A stretch of DNA of 64,000 nt from Fomes fomentarius (lineage: Eukaryota; Basidiomycota; Agaricomycetes; Polyporales; Polyporaceae). The notes below the pieces were generated by a model. It was given only the letters and a program-made list of their open reading frames with translations. It made no database searches and had not been told where the DNA came from. Shown in pieces: positions 1 to 11,111 of this stretch. The DNA is taken from contig JABYQN010000011.1 of the NCBI GenBank assembly GCA_022606135.1, forward strand, positions 434,001 to 498,000, given 5' to 3'. How positions within the stretch are numbered: position 1 is the first letter of the stretch; every line of letters begins with the position of its first letter. The position numbers and the translations under genes are program-made.

Positions 1-1292
1 GCTCATCCTCCCCTGGCGTGCTCTACTGAGAGTTATATCCTCTGCCCCAAAATCTGATTGCCGTTACGAGGACTTCTGTGGACTGTTTATATTGACGTCT
101 ACCCCGTCTGGCTGGCTAGCCGCGGATCATCATGGAGCTCTCGTCGTCACCACACGACCATACCTCGGTGGCCTGAGGCTGCGGCTCATCACGTTCTGCA
201 TCAAAGTGTACCGTGGACTAGCCATGGACAAAGATCGGTATGTAAGTACTCGTCTCTGGTCAACCACGTTTGCCCGACCTGGGAATCGTCTTTGTTGGAT
301 GTTCTTTTCGCTGGGTGCGTACATCCATACAGCGCTGCCCTCAACATACGTAGCCAGAGGGACCAACGAGAGCGCAGACAGGCACAGACACCCTCGTGAA
401 CATTATCAGACAAATATAAAAAGATTCATAACGCAGATCGCAGTCATGCATTGCATACGGTGGCTGCTCGAGCTCGGGTCTCTTCTCCGACACTGGTGAA
501 TTTGAATCGGCAAGTACGTACGACCTTTCTGCTTTCCCCGTGGCCCGCTCATTGATTGCAGGGTCTCTTGCGGTTAGTGATCTCGAGAGACGAGCTCCCA
601 TTGGATATAATCAGAAACGTGGGTACGCAAGAAATCGGCGCAAGCGTCGAGGACAGAGATCAGCGCGCCTACACTAGCGTCGGACACAATTCCTTTTTTT
701 TTGATGGCGTTGTCGATCACTGACCCCAATTGGCAATATTCATGTGTCCTACTTATCGAACGTCTGGTTCAACGTTGTGACCTGGCTGAAGCAAGTACTA
801 CCTCCCACGCGTACGGCCCACTGGCACTCGCACTCACCGACTCACCAGCTATATGACATAAGCTCAGCGTTGTTCGGCACAGAATGACACAATACGTTAC
901 TTGCAGAATGAATAGAGTGGCACAGGCACCCAAGCTCGCTATACATATCCGCCGCATGTGACTGTTGATGCATTGATGGCGCAGACCGCAGGCAGTTGGG
1001 CAAGCGGCCAACGTTTCCCCGTTCCAACAGCTCTAACCCATTCAGGCACCCGCCAGTGAGTAAGTAATCGGTGTCAACCTGGAGACCCCTCGTGCGATAC
1101 TTACCATCATGATCCAGGACGTGCTCCGTGACGGCGACTGATTCATCCATACCCAACTCCTGGTATAAAGTCCTTGGAGAAAGCAATGGATCACTACCCC
1201 GTCCGAGTCGTTCTCTTTCGTTCTCTTTCGTCCTCCTTCGCCCACGGCATTCTTCCGCTCTCTTAACGTTTCCCTACTAAGACTACTTCACC
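1..1292. other. Upstream intergenic region without a recognisable gene
   Basis: Several short open frames occur on both strands, but none shows a recognisable domain, splice pattern or family similarity. The last 150 bp look like the promoter and leader of the DUF3455 gene: a TATA-like element at 1164-1170 and a pyrimidine-rich stretch with repeated TTCTCTTTCG at about 1208-1235. The left part may hold the end of a gene that lies outside the window, but I cannot support one. Confidence 0.6.
1164..1170 (+). promoter_or_regulatory. TATA-like box upstream of the DUF3455 gene
   Basis: TATAAAG stands about 125 bp before the ATG at 1293 and is followed by a C/T-rich tract at about 1208-1235, a common layout in strongly expressed basidiomycete genes. 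No start site is known; this is inference from position and composition. Confidence 0.4.
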
Positions 1293-2221
1293 ATGGTCGC
1301 CATCGCGAGACCCCTTGCCGCAGCCGCTGCTGTTGTTGCTGGCACCCTGAACTCGCGCGCCGGTAATGGACCTGCCAGCTGCTCGCTCGCTTCCTACAAG
1401 CCCCAGTTCCCCACCGCGCAGACCACGCTCGTCGCCCCCGACCTGGCCCCCAATTTCGTCGGTTTCGCCTTCGGCGTGCAAAACTATACCTGCTCGGACG
1501 CAGGTGCTTGGACGTGCGTATCATTTGGTTTATGGTTGTCTATGTTATATTGTGATATGCACTAACGTGGGTGCACCTCCTCAATAGTGCGTTCGGCGCT
1601 GTCGCCGAGGTCTTTGACGCGTCCTGCTTCGCCACCAAGCCCCAGTTCGCCACCATCCAGAACCCCGCGTTCGCTGCCTGGAACACCTCGCGCCCCCCAC
1701 CCATTCAGGACATCATCGCTCGCTTGGCGACCACCAACAGCCCTCTCGTCCTCGGCCAGCACTACTTCGTCACGAACCCCGTCACCGGCACCGGCATCAG
1801 CCCGAAGTGGGACTTCACGTCGTCGGGCAAGCTCAAGGGTAACGCGGACGCGTTCGTCATTGGTGCGCCGAAGGGCAACATCCCCGCGCCGAGCAACCCT
1901 CAGCAGAACGTCCCCTGGCTCGATATACGCAACGTCCAAGGCAAGCTTGCTGATCAAATCTTCCGCTTCGACACTGTTGGTGGCCAGCCTCCTGCTTCGG
2001 TACGTCGATTATTTTTCATCTTGAAGAGTCTTCGCTTATACGCCCATGTGTTATGTTCTCTAGTGCACGCCCGGCAAGGACACGAGCCTTTCGGTGAAGT
2101 ATGTTGCGAAGTATGGTATGTCCTTCCCACCCTGTGGTCAGATGACGACGTTGTGTACAATACTGATTCCCTTCTGCGTTCTACGTTCGCGCTAGCCTTA
2201 TATGGGGGCACCATCGCCTAA
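1293..2221 (+). CDS. Secreted DUF3455-family protein
   Basis: Four exons (1293-1513, 1588-1999, 2064-2115, 2196-2221) give 236 aa. The N-terminus has a signal-peptide shape: MVAIARPL followed by an Ala/Val-rich core, ending near residue 22. The body matches the fungal DUF3455 pattern: a GVQNYTC segment with one conserved Cys, then EVFDASC and, near the end, a CTPGKDTSLSVKY segment before a short aromatic/glycine tail. All introns are 52-80 bp with GT..AG ends and keep frame. The function of this family is unknown; members are small secreted fungal proteins, so an extracellular or cell-surface place is inferred. The last exon codes for only about eight residues, but its phase fits and it ends in TAA. 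No partner gene is nearby. Confidence 0.82.
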
Positions 2222-2644
2222 GAGGGCCAACGAATCGACGAGGGGAGAACGGCAGCATCCTCTGTCTGAAAACGACCTGTATCGCGGTCCGACACCTTCA
2301 ATACCGGCGTACAGTCCGACACTCCTGGTTATCTCCACGTTCGCTAAAATACACGCTCGCTACTTCCTACCGTACATACAAAATGTTTATTCAGCCCTCA
2401 ATGGACTGTCAATGGCACGTCTCATCTGCGTTCGTGGCTCGAGGGCCAACCACATCTTGGTCACAATAAGTCCAGGGCATACATCGTGTGACATTGACCA
2501 TTCGTAGCGCACCATCAATTCTCTGTCTGAGTGAAGTCTTGACCTGAGTAAGTGGTGGCCGAAGGTACAAGGTGTGTAAGCGCCTACGGAATATAGATAG
2601 ACATCGAAATATCCAGGTAATGACCTACATCGAGTCCCATCCAC
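2222..2644. other. Intergenic spacer, right part duplicated elsewhere
   Basis: No gene is seen. From about 2320 onward this DNA is the downstream flank of the F-box duplication and has a clear diverged counterpart at about 28310-28647, for example the shared CTACTTCCTACCGTACATAC segment. Confidence 0.6.
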
Positions 2645-4330
2645 TTATTCCTCAGGATAATCATGCTACTCTCCCATCAAGTCAGTACCGACAGATACAG
2701 ATTGATCAGACACTGTAAAGCACATACCCTACTCTGCAGCTTCAACAGCCCCTCCTCCATGAGCGTAGGAAGCACGCTCTCCACCGCAGACCTGAACGCT
2801 TCCATATCCTCCCACTCGGGAATGAACATGTTCACGGCCTGCAACTGCGTGAATCGACGTGTCGTCAAAACCCGCGACACCGCCCATAAATCCGCAGCGA
2901 GATCGGACGGCTGCGCTTCTCCTACACGGACGAGCTGCATGCTCACGGTCGACAGCACAGGGGAGGCGCGCGAGAGGAGTGCAGCGAGGGCGGTGCATGC
3001 GAAGTGTCCTGTGGAAGCAGCGTGGTATGTACCAAACGGTATGACGAAATCGAGAGAGAGGAGGCGAGGGCATGCGCTCAGGTCTACCACGTTCCATCCG
3101 TCGTTGCCCCGCCCGTGCGTTTCTAGTGGGATTTCAATCTTTGTGCTCTATGAATCTGTACGAGAATTACGCACCATCTGCCAGCGCCATTGGGAACGCA
3201 TCCATCCTGAGATGCTCTAGGTGGCTACAGCAATCGCGGAGGAGGGCTCCGATTCCTCTGACGTGTTCCCAATCCCAGCAACCGACGCTGAGCTTCTGAA
3301 GACTCTCTGGAGAAAGCGTTTGTCGGAAAGCCTCGAGGGTCAAGGAGTATCCAGCGGGGTCCTGTAGCGGCTGGAGTCTGAGGCTCTGACAGGTCAGGGT
3401 TCGGGGCGTTGGTACGTGCAAAGGTTCCAAACCTGATTGGGGCGGAAAGCGCACTTCCAAAACGTCTAGGCGGTCCGCGTCGAACATGGCGAGGATGGTG
3501 GCGAACGACGACACTTGCTGCCGACTTCCAGCCCAGCACCTTTCTAGGGTGAGCCGTCGGAGCTTGAAGCGTCCGTAGAGACTTTGCGTAATGAAAGGGG
3601 GCTGATCCTCTGGGTGGAGGAACCAGATGAAGCTGCAGACGAGGACCTCAAGCGAGGTGAGACAGGAGACTATGCGGACGATCGCGTTCTCGTGCGACAG
3701 CTATCAAACTGGGGATGGGCGCATACGGCGAAGGTGCAGAACTGCTCGGAGGCGGACCACTAATGGATAAGGATCTGACATGTTTTGCGATACTTGGGGA
3801 TGCTGCCACGAAGTCGGCAAAGGCGTCAACCCGGCGGCCGCGAACATGAATAGACGAGAACAGGTGGGTGAGACAGAGTGTCCTCCATGCTCTGGATGCG
3901 CTAGCACAAGCCGAGAGAGTCTGTGGACGGGTGCGCAAGTGCGATATGATGTGATCGATGATTTCCACAGGGAGGTTTTCAAAGGAGACAACCGTCGTCG
4001 GGGCACTGTTTGGAGTGGCACTGTTCTGATACATGTCTATAGGTCACTTGAGTGATAATCACTCGATAGTGGAGGTATAAAGTAGTAAGTGGAGACCTAC
4101 AAGTTTGTCTCGTCACAGCTCCTGCAGCTGGGTTACTACTACTCAAGCTCGAAAGCAGTGACGGTGTGCGAAAGGTGTAGAGTGCCAGCTTGCCCTAAAG
4201 CCTCCCTTTATGGCAGCTTAAACGCTCGCAGACACGCGAGGCGCCGTCTCATCATTTGGCGAGAAGTTGAGAGTCTAGCGCCCAAGCTGACACCAATTCC
4301 TTCATTTGCCCGAGGTAGACCCTTTGCAGA
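2320..4330. repeat. Segmental duplication, copy A (F-box block)
   Basis: About 2 kb is shared in the same orientation with 28310-30240 (copy B). It covers the F-box gene plus about 330 bp of 3' flank and some 5' flank. Identity is high across the coding part and falls in the flanks, where small insertions and deletions accumulate. The left and right limits are estimates from visual comparison. Confidence 0.85.
2645..4034 (-). pseudogene. F-box protein gene copy A, frameshifted
   Basis: This is the duplicate of the intact F-box gene at 28648-30063, with the same three-exon plan: exon 1 4034-3175, exon 2 3122-2728, exon 3 2665-2645. The start reads MYQNSATPN, followed by the F-box segment FENLPVEIIDHIISHL and the leucine-rich C-terminal part. 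At about 3698-3701 this copy reads GACAGCTATC where copy B reads GACGCTATC. That one extra base shifts the frame and leads to an early stop after about 128 residues, although the downstream frame is otherwise open and well conserved. There is also an in-frame 9-bp insertion near 3630 relative to copy B. The ATG is about 20 codons downstream of the one in copy B. A hidden intron could in principle rescue the frame, but no splice pair is obvious, so I call it a pseudogene or a recently broken allele. Confidence 0.78.
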
Positions 4331-4602
4331 CCTCATCATTGAGAAGGGTTGATGTTAACCGTCGAGCAACGAGGAGCCATCGTTGACCATTATTGGTAGT
4401 TGCTGTGCTAGGTTCAAGCAAAATCCACACAGTACCTGATTTTCCCACAACCTCCATGTTCAACCTTGTCAATGTTCAACATTCAATGCCTTATGGGCTG
4501 TCTCCTAGTTCTGAGTATCAATGATCTGACTGCTATTCTCACGTTTTTATCACTTTTCTGATACTTTCGATGATTGTTCTTGGCCAGAAAATCAACTTTT
4601 CC
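4331..4602. other. Spacer between F-box copy A and the sirtuin fragment
   Basis: AT-richer sequence with no supported gene. It probably holds the former promoter of the sirtuin fragment that begins at 4603. Confidence 0.5.
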
Positions 4603-4740
4603 ATGGCGCAAGCACGACCATTACAATCATCCATCGGGACTGACACTGTGACAGATGTAGACTTACTACAGACAGCTCTCACGAAAGCTAGGCATATAGT
4701 CATCCTTGTTGGAGAAGGCATGTCGGCTACTACATCTGGT
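4603..4740 (+). pseudogene. First exon of a sirtuin, cut off by a retrotransposon
   Basis: The 46-codon exon begins MAQARPLQSS and contains ALTKARHIVILVGEGMSATTSG. This matches the N-terminal Rossmann strand of the intact sirtuin at 25622 ([21 protein letters not shown]). The splice donor GTGAGT follows at the same codon phase (after the first base of Gly) in both genes. A possible acceptor (TTACAG) lies near 4790, but within 80 bp the sequence runs into the left LTR at 4869 and a stop follows. None of the later sirtuin exons (QNIDG, the zinc cysteines) is found in this part of the window. The NAD motif is also altered (GEGMS in place of GAGLS). It is best read as a truncated sirtuin copy. 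Confidence 0.72.
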
Positions 4741-4868
4741 GAGTGAATGCACTGTGTTGCCTGATTCCTATTTGTGATCTAAGTTACAGACAAGAGTGAG
4801 GTAGCCAGCAGCACCGCATCATCTACGCCCACATCTCAGACTCCCAGTAAACCCTCACCAGGAGGGCG

Positions 4869-5422
4869 TGATGAACTTTGAACCTGTAAGGCAAGGAGTG
4901 ACTGTAAGTCACAACAAAGAGAGATCTTCAGTCAGTGAGCAAACAACTATATTGCATAGTGAAGTACCTATAAGTCACAACAGAGAGAGACTACAAGTAC
5001 TAAGTCAGTAAGAAGTAGTAGAGCATATGTAGGTAAGAGACTTACTCTTCAGTCAGTGAGCAAATGACTGAAGAGCAGAGGCAAAGAAGGGACTGCTTAT
5101 ATACATGAGGGACAAGTCCATGAGTCAGTGAATGAAGCAGTCACATGTAGCCATAAGATGATGAGTAAGAGTCTGTATTGGCGTATGAGTCAGATACAGT
5201 CATAGCATGAGTCAGACATAAGGTCTAGAAGAGTCCGGTGCAGTGTTGAACACACTGATACACACAGGAATGCACAGTAACCATATGGTCATGGGAAAGT
5301 ACAGTAGAAAAACAAATAAAACCATAAAAGGTAAGTAGGAACACAGCCTATCTAATCATATGACCATAAACAGGTGTACATAACTCCAGTCCGAGCACAG
5401 CCGGTATTCCGGAAGTTCAACA
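4869..5422 (-). repeat. 3' LTR of the copia element (longer copy)
   Basis: 554 bp, matching 10678-11111 along its whole length apart from about 120 bp of extra sequence at roughly 4950-5070. The extra block repeats local motifs (TAAGTCACAACAGAGAGAGA, TTCAGTCAGTGAGCAAA), so it looks like an internal tandem expansion. The pol stop codon falls inside this LTR. Confidence 0.9.
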
Positions 5423-6900
5423 CTCCCGCTCATTCAAGATGCAAACAAGACCAATCTCATCAACGAACTTTGCCAAGATAGAATAAGGCACATTCTTCGT
5501 GAGAGAATCAGCCAACCAATCTGCGGTCGCAACATAGAAGATCTTGACAGAGCCAGACTCCACTTGTTCATGAATGAAGTGGTAGCGAATCTCTATGTGC
5601 TTGGTACACCGGTCAACTACTGGATTGACTGACAGGAAAATCAAACCCTGGTTGTCTAGACACATGGGTGTTGGCCTGGTCAAGTCATCACCAAGTTCAT
5701 CACTGAATGTCCTCAGCCAGATCAACTGATGACAGGTATCAGAGGCCGCTTTATATTCCGCCTCGGTAGAGGAGAGCGAAATGGTAGGCTGACACCTTGA
5801 AGCCCACAATATAGCACCACCTGCCATTAAGAAGATGAAGCCAGAGGTAGAATGCTGATAATCACGGTCTTCAGCCCAATCTGATTCTGAGTAGGAAATC
5901 AGACTGTCATTAGATGCTCCCTTGTAGCACAAGCGGTACACCTTTGTCCCTTGAAGGTAACACAGGACATACTTTGCATAGCTCATGTGCACCTCAGAGG
6001 GATTGGCATTGTACTTTGATAACCATGTGACAGCAAAAGAGATGTCAGGACATGTTCTGAGCATGGTGTACAGAAGACTGCCAATGAGACTCTGGTAGCA
6101 TTGCCTGAACTGATCGGAAGCTGGTTCATTGGCACTTGCCAAGACAGCGCCAGCAGGAAGGGGTGTACATGAGGGTTTGCAGTCAGCCATCTGAAAGCAC
6201 TCTAGAACAGACTGGATGTACTCCTCCTGGTCGATGTCGATCATATGAGTAGATTGATCACGGGTGATGCGAAGACCAAGGAAGCACTGTACAGATCCCA
6301 AGTCTGTCATCTTGTACTGCTTAGAAAGTGAACACTTGACTTGTCTGATGTGACTAGACTGATCGCCCATCAGAAGTAGATCATCGACATAAAGAACGAC
6401 AATTGTAATGTGATCCCCCCCTTGTCGCCAATATACATAGATCCCAGCATCAGAATATGTCTGTGTGAATCCCAGATCAAGAAGCAATTGATGAATTTTC
6501 GCATTCCACTGATGCGACACCTGCTTAAGACCATAGATAGCCTTTTTAAGTAGACAGACGTGATCTTCCTTCCCAGGAACGACCCAGCCTTCCAGTTGTT
6601 CCATGTAGATTTCCTCATCTAGATCACCATTTAGGAACGCAGTCTTGACATCCATTGACTCGATGTCCCAGTCTTCAAGCGCTGCATGCACGAGTAAATA
6701 CCAGATAGACTCAAACTGTGCCACTGGAGAGAACATCTCATGGTAATCCTCTCCCCACACCTGAGTGAAACCCTTTGCAACAAGACGAGCCTTGTACCGC
6801 CCATCATGTTTGATGTCATAGACCCAGAGAGACAACATGCCGGCCCTTGGGATGAGGAACGAGAACCTAAGTCTTATTCTCCATATCCATAAGCGACTTA
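5417..6900 (-). pseudogene. copia pol part: reverse transcriptase and RNase H
   Basis: This reading frame shows the copia reverse transcriptase: ARLVAKGFTQ, the SMDVKTAFLNGDL block, YGLKQ and the catalytic YVDDLL motif. A Ty1-type RNase H with SLSSTEAEYKAASD follows, and the frame ends NEREC with its stop inside the LTR. The frame stays open upstream to 7483, but there it is a shadow of the integrase/linker frame; the true junction with gag-int is a one-base frameshift at about 6870-6890. RT would copy the element's RNA using a tRNA primer and RNase H would remove the template. The domain order int-RT-RH identifies copia rather than gypsy. Confidence 0.88.
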
Positions 6901-9704
6901 AACTCTGACTTCTCAGCTTCACGCCATTTCCCAGCATCAGGTGAACACATGGCTTCTTTATGCAACTGAGGTAAGCCAGCTTTATACTGAGCAGCAGCCA
7001 GAAAAGCAAGTATCGTCTCCGCTTTGCACAGATTGCCATCCTTGTTGATCTGATTATCAGTACGTGCAGGATCATCATACACATTGTTATCGGTCCTGTC
7101 CTTGTGGGGAATACCAGCTTTTTCGTGATGAGGACAGTCACGAGCAATGCTTGGTTCATCAGCTCCCACTGAAGGGTGATGACCATGTTTGTGAGGAGGA
7201 CAAGGAGGAATGACAGGAGGCGGTGTAGGAGGACATTGCAGAGGAGGAGGAGGAGGCTCAGCAGGAGCTTCTGCAGGAGGAGCAGGATTGGCATCTGCTG
7301 GAGGGTCAGGTTGTGGTGGTTCAAAGAGGTTGGGAGGAATGAAAGGAATTGCATCATTGGGATTGACCAAATCAGAATCATTGTTTGAGGAATCATCTGA
7401 TTGATCATCTGAGAATGAACTGTCATCCGGGGTAGAAGGACAGTTGCCAGGTAAGTTACAAGCAGGGAAAGACTCTTTGTCAAATGTTACATCAGGGGAC
7501 ACGACAATAGAGTGATTGGCTGGATTCCAAAACCTATACCCCTTGGAACCAGACTCATACCCAATGAAGATCATCTTGACAGCCTTCTTGTCGAGTTTCC
7601 CTTTGCGCTTTGCCTTCTGCATGTGGACAAAAGCTTTGCACCCAAACACTCTGAAGTAAGAGATATCTGGAATGGTACTGTCCCAAATAGTGATGGGGCA
7701 TGACCAATTGTGTCGTTGCATAGGTTGACGATTGTAGATATGAACAGCTGCATCAAGAACGAGTTGCCAGAAACCATGACTAAGGCCTGCTTGGTGGAGC
7801 ATAGACAGAGCCTTTTCAGTGATAGTGCAGTTCCAGTGCTCAGCATGTCCATTCTGTTGAGGTGAACCCGGTAGAGTCTTCTGGTGCTCGATACCATGTG
7901 AACGAAGAAGTGTAGAGAACTCGTCTGATTTGTATTCCCCCTCAATCTGAGCAGATCGATTTGATCTTCTTGCCGGTCTGGTTCTCAGCCCATGCTTTAT
8001 AGTCTTTAAACACTTGGATCGTGTCAGAGTTGTGTTTAAGGAAGTAAGCACAAATGAGACCAGAATAGTCATCAATGAAACCAGTAAAGTATTTCCAACC
8101 TCTGATAGCCTGAGTGCACATTGGTCTGTCGAGGTCCATATGGACTCACTCGAGAACTTCAGTAGCATGCTTCTCATAAGGTGGAAAGGGGTTACGAGTG
8201 GATTTGCCAAAAGCGCATCCATCACACAGTTCTTCATCTGCAGGATCAATGGCATCAACCCCCTTGGTGTGTTTAGGAAGGTTGTGCAGAATGTCCTTGC
8301 CCGCATGACCAAAGTGACAGTGCCAGGTCTTGAACTTATGGACATTGAGATGGACGTGCTTGCTGTTGTGAAGCTTAATAATGGTCCAATAACAATTAGA
8401 CGAAGGTTGTATTGCACCTCCAGGATCTTACAACCCTTGATATGAATCGTTGAACCACGTTTGACAGCACCGTCAGGCAGCTTGTCGAAAATGCACATGT
8501 GCCCATCCCCTTGAAAGAGGGAGTAGCCATTGCGCTCAATGGAGCCAGTCGAGAAGATGCGACCAATGGTGCCTGGTATGTAGTAGACGTGGTTCAGAGT
8601 GATTGCTACCTTCTGATCGTCTAACCAGGTTTCTCCAGACAGAGTTCCTTCCCCAAGTGCCTGAATGACACTGCTATCACCTTGTCCAGCAGTGTTAAAC
8701 AGTACAGGTGTATCGAAGGGTTGGTATTCAATGAACTCAGAGAGATCACCAGTGATATGTTGAGAGGCTCCAGAGTCCATCAGCCATGCAGTCCAGTTTA
8801 CACTGTTCGAGGCCATAGCCTCATCATAGAAAGAAGCAGCGATGTTAGATGAACCGGCTACAAGTACAGATGATACAGACTCAGTAGTGAAGTGCGCATG
8901 GTTATGAGAAGTGTCCTTGTTCTTCCCCTTGTCCTTATCCTTGTCTTTGTCCTTCCCTTTACCCTTGCCCTTGCCTTTGGGACGCTTCTCAGGATACTTC
9001 TGATAGCAGTTGGACTCATGATGAGAGTCACTCCTGCAATGAGAGCAGGGACCCTTGGGCTTCAGCTTGGTCTGGGAGACCTTGTTTGCAGACTGGCCAT
9101 TCTTGTGCATGGACTTTTCAGCCAAGGTCTTCGACTGGATGTTGTCAAGGGTAACCTTGTCGAGGTCTGTAGCTGCCATAAGTGCAGATACCATGGACCG
9201 GTATGGCTCCGGGATCTTGGACATCAAGAGAAGGGCTTGCATGTTGTCAGAGAGCATGATGCCGTTGCTACTGATTTTGCGCAGGCATGTGATAAGATGC
9301 ATCATCTGATCCTGAAGGGGCTTCTGTTCATTCATTTGAGGCTCTGCAACGAGCGACTCGAACAAACCCCAGACATGGGCACTGTTAGGCTTGCCAAACT
9401 TGTTCTGTAACACTTCCCAGGACTCAACAGCAGTCATGTTCATGGGTTCTCCACCCAAGACAGGAATCTGAGCATCCAAAACATAGTGAAAGTTTGGTGC
9501 AACACGCATGTACATCATGCCATGAGCTTGCCCATCAAGTTTATCCCACTTGTCCTTGGCAGCTTGCTCAGTAGGACGAGTAGCGCCTTTGACAACACTC
9601 CAACAGTCCATGAAGATGAAATAGCCCTTCATCTTGGCAGACCAGTCGTTGTACTGATTCGCCGAAGAGAGGACAGGGATAGAGTCGACTTTGATATCTC
9701 CCAT
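6870..9704 (-). pseudogene. copia gag-protease-integrase part
   Basis: The frame starts at MGDIKVDSIPVL (9704), a typical copia Gag start. It carries a CCHC knuckle (C-x2-C-x4-H-x4-C, about 9000-9055), then a Lys/Asp-rich run (about 8930-8990), then the protease motif WLMDSGASQHITGD (about 8770-8800). Between about 8390 and 7930 the integrase continues in a different frame: WHCHFGHAG and CDGCAFGKS form the zinc finger, and FIDDYSG belongs to the catalytic core. It returns to the first frame for SPQQNGHAEH and the GCKAFVH segment. A Pro-rich linker follows to 6870. Two compensating frameshifts in integrase plus the one before RT mark the element as dead. The 945-codon open frame spanning the region therefore contains about 150 nonsense residues. 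Confidence 0.85.
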
Positions 9705-10660
9705 GATGGATAAGAGGTATTGGGGAGAATCGAGATATTCCTCCTTGAATTCTAGAGTGAATGTGATAGGCGCGACAGGGGGCGCAGTGACGATAGGAGG
9801 AGGAAGGTAGACTGGAGGAAGAGGACTTGAATTGACAGGAGGGGAGTTTCCAAGAAGCGATCAGAGATAGAGATTAGGACGAGACAAGGAGGGCTGTGTG
9901 TGAGTTTCTTCCTGAAGATAGGGAAGAGGAACTCCGTGTTGTGGGTCGGTGTCCTGCTGCCAAGTTGCTGGATATGCCCAGTGGAAGGTTGGTTTGTACA
10001 GAAGAGGGAGTTGATTGTAGCGATTGCGACAGAGCTGTGTGTCGCACTGGTCCCACTCCTGCTCTCTGTCGTCATAGATGTAGTGATAACAATCGAAGAG
10101 ATGGGGCTGTTCTGAGCAATCAAACGCTGATGCAGTAGAATGATGTTCTGCAAGTTCAGCGTTGACTTCAGCTTCAGAGTCAGAGCTGAGCTGAGGACTA
10201 TTGGCAGTAGTAGGCGGGTCCAGTACGATGGTTCAGAGAAAAATGCGATGATTGACTTGCCACGTGCAAGATCTGGTAGAGAGGAACACCTATTGAGGTG
10301 AGCCAGAAGGTCAGGAAGTTGATATTCCCAACAATCCAGATAGAAGTCGCCAACTGTGCCCAAGAAAAGCTATATGGGTCTAGGTACCAAAAAGAGTATA
10401 GTAAGGAGGGTCTGAACGGTTGTCCTCCGGTCCAAAGGTGATAACCACCCCGGTTACAACAGCTGGCGGGCGCAAGTGTGTGGCCTGGCTGAGGATACTT
10501 AAAAAACCTGTGTGCTGCAAAAGCACCAAAGGTTGTACAAAGATACTAGTGATAGCAACTACTAAAAGTGCTCAGGGCTGCATCACGAGCATAGTAACAT
10601 CCCCCTGGCAGCAGTGTCGGAGGGCACCACAGAGTGTCAACAGAGGAGCAACTGATTAGA
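9705..10660 (-). other. Leader region between the copia PBS and gag
   Basis: Nearly 1 kb of untranslated leader, longer than usual for copia elements. A 203-codon open frame (10363-9752) rich in Leu/Ser lies here but has no Gag motif, and I do not call it a gene. Nothing else is recognised. Confidence 0.5.
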
Positions 10661-10677
10661 GTGCAGGGCTCATAACC
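10661..10677 (-). promoter_or_regulatory. Primer-binding site matching the initiator tRNA 5' half
   Basis: Directly inside the 5' LTR, the plus strand reads GTGCAGGGCTCATAACC. This equals the D-stem/anticodon-arm segment of initiator tRNA-Met, as encoded at 30363 and 43745 in this window, once the 10-nt intron is removed. The known precedent is Drosophila copia and relatives, which are primed by a half-tRNA-iMet cleaved in the anticodon loop. Confidence 0.8.
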
Positions 10678-11111
10678 TGATGAACTCTGAACCTGTAAGG
10701 CGAGGAGCAACTGTAAGTCACAACAGAGAGAGATCTTCAGTCAGTGAGCAAACAACTGAAGAGCAGAGGCGAAGAAGGGGCTGCTTTTATACATGAGGGA
10801 CAAGTCCATGAGTCAGCAAATGAAGCAGTCACATGTAGCTATAAGACGATGAATAATAGTCTGTATTGGCGTATGAGTCAGATACAGTCATAGCATGAGT
10901 CAGACATAAGGTCTGGAAGAATCTGGTGCAGTGTAGAACGCACTGTTACGCACAGGAATGCACAGTAAACCATATGGTCATGGGAAAGTACAGTAGGAGA
11001 ACAAAGAAAACCATAAAAGGTAAGAAGGAACACAGCCTATCTAATCATATGACCATAAACATGTGTACACAACTCCGGTCCGAGCACAGCCGGTAGTCCG
11101 GAAGTTCAACA
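10678..11111 (-). repeat. 5' LTR of the copia element
   Basis: 434 bp, aligned end to end with 4869-5422 except for the extra block in that copy. Point differences are scattered throughout, which argues that the insertion is not recent. Confidence 0.9.

Larger units (their letters stand above)
4869..11111 (-). mobile_element. Ty1/copia LTR retrotransposon, decayed
   Basis: A full-length element of about 6.2 kb on the minus strand. LTRs lie at 4869-5422 and 10678-11111, each with sense-strand ends TGTTGAAC...GTTCATCA. The primer-binding site abuts the 5' LTR at 10677 and a purine-rich tract (GAGCGGGAG) abuts the 3' LTR at 5423. The internal order gag, protease, integrase, reverse transcriptase, RNase H is that of Ty1/copia. 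The coding region carries at least three frameshifts and the LTRs differ by a block of about 120 bp, so it is almost certainly inactive. No 5-bp target-site duplication is visible (flanks GGGCG and TGTGC). Confidence 0.93.

Noticed and set aside
6900..7483. N-terminal extension of the reverse transcriptase frame (MTKSLSLLVTYLA...)
   Set aside because: It overlaps the gag-integrase frame, which carries the recognisable integrase end and linker; the extension is a Leu-rich shadow created by a frameshift.
8892..9410. 172-codon plus-strand frame of hydrophobic residues
   Set aside because: It is the antisense of the Lys/Asp-rich gag segment; composition explains it.
9752..10363. 203-codon minus-strand frame in the copia leader
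   Set aside because: Ser/Leu-rich, without Gag motifs, and separated from gag by a stop; treated as leader.
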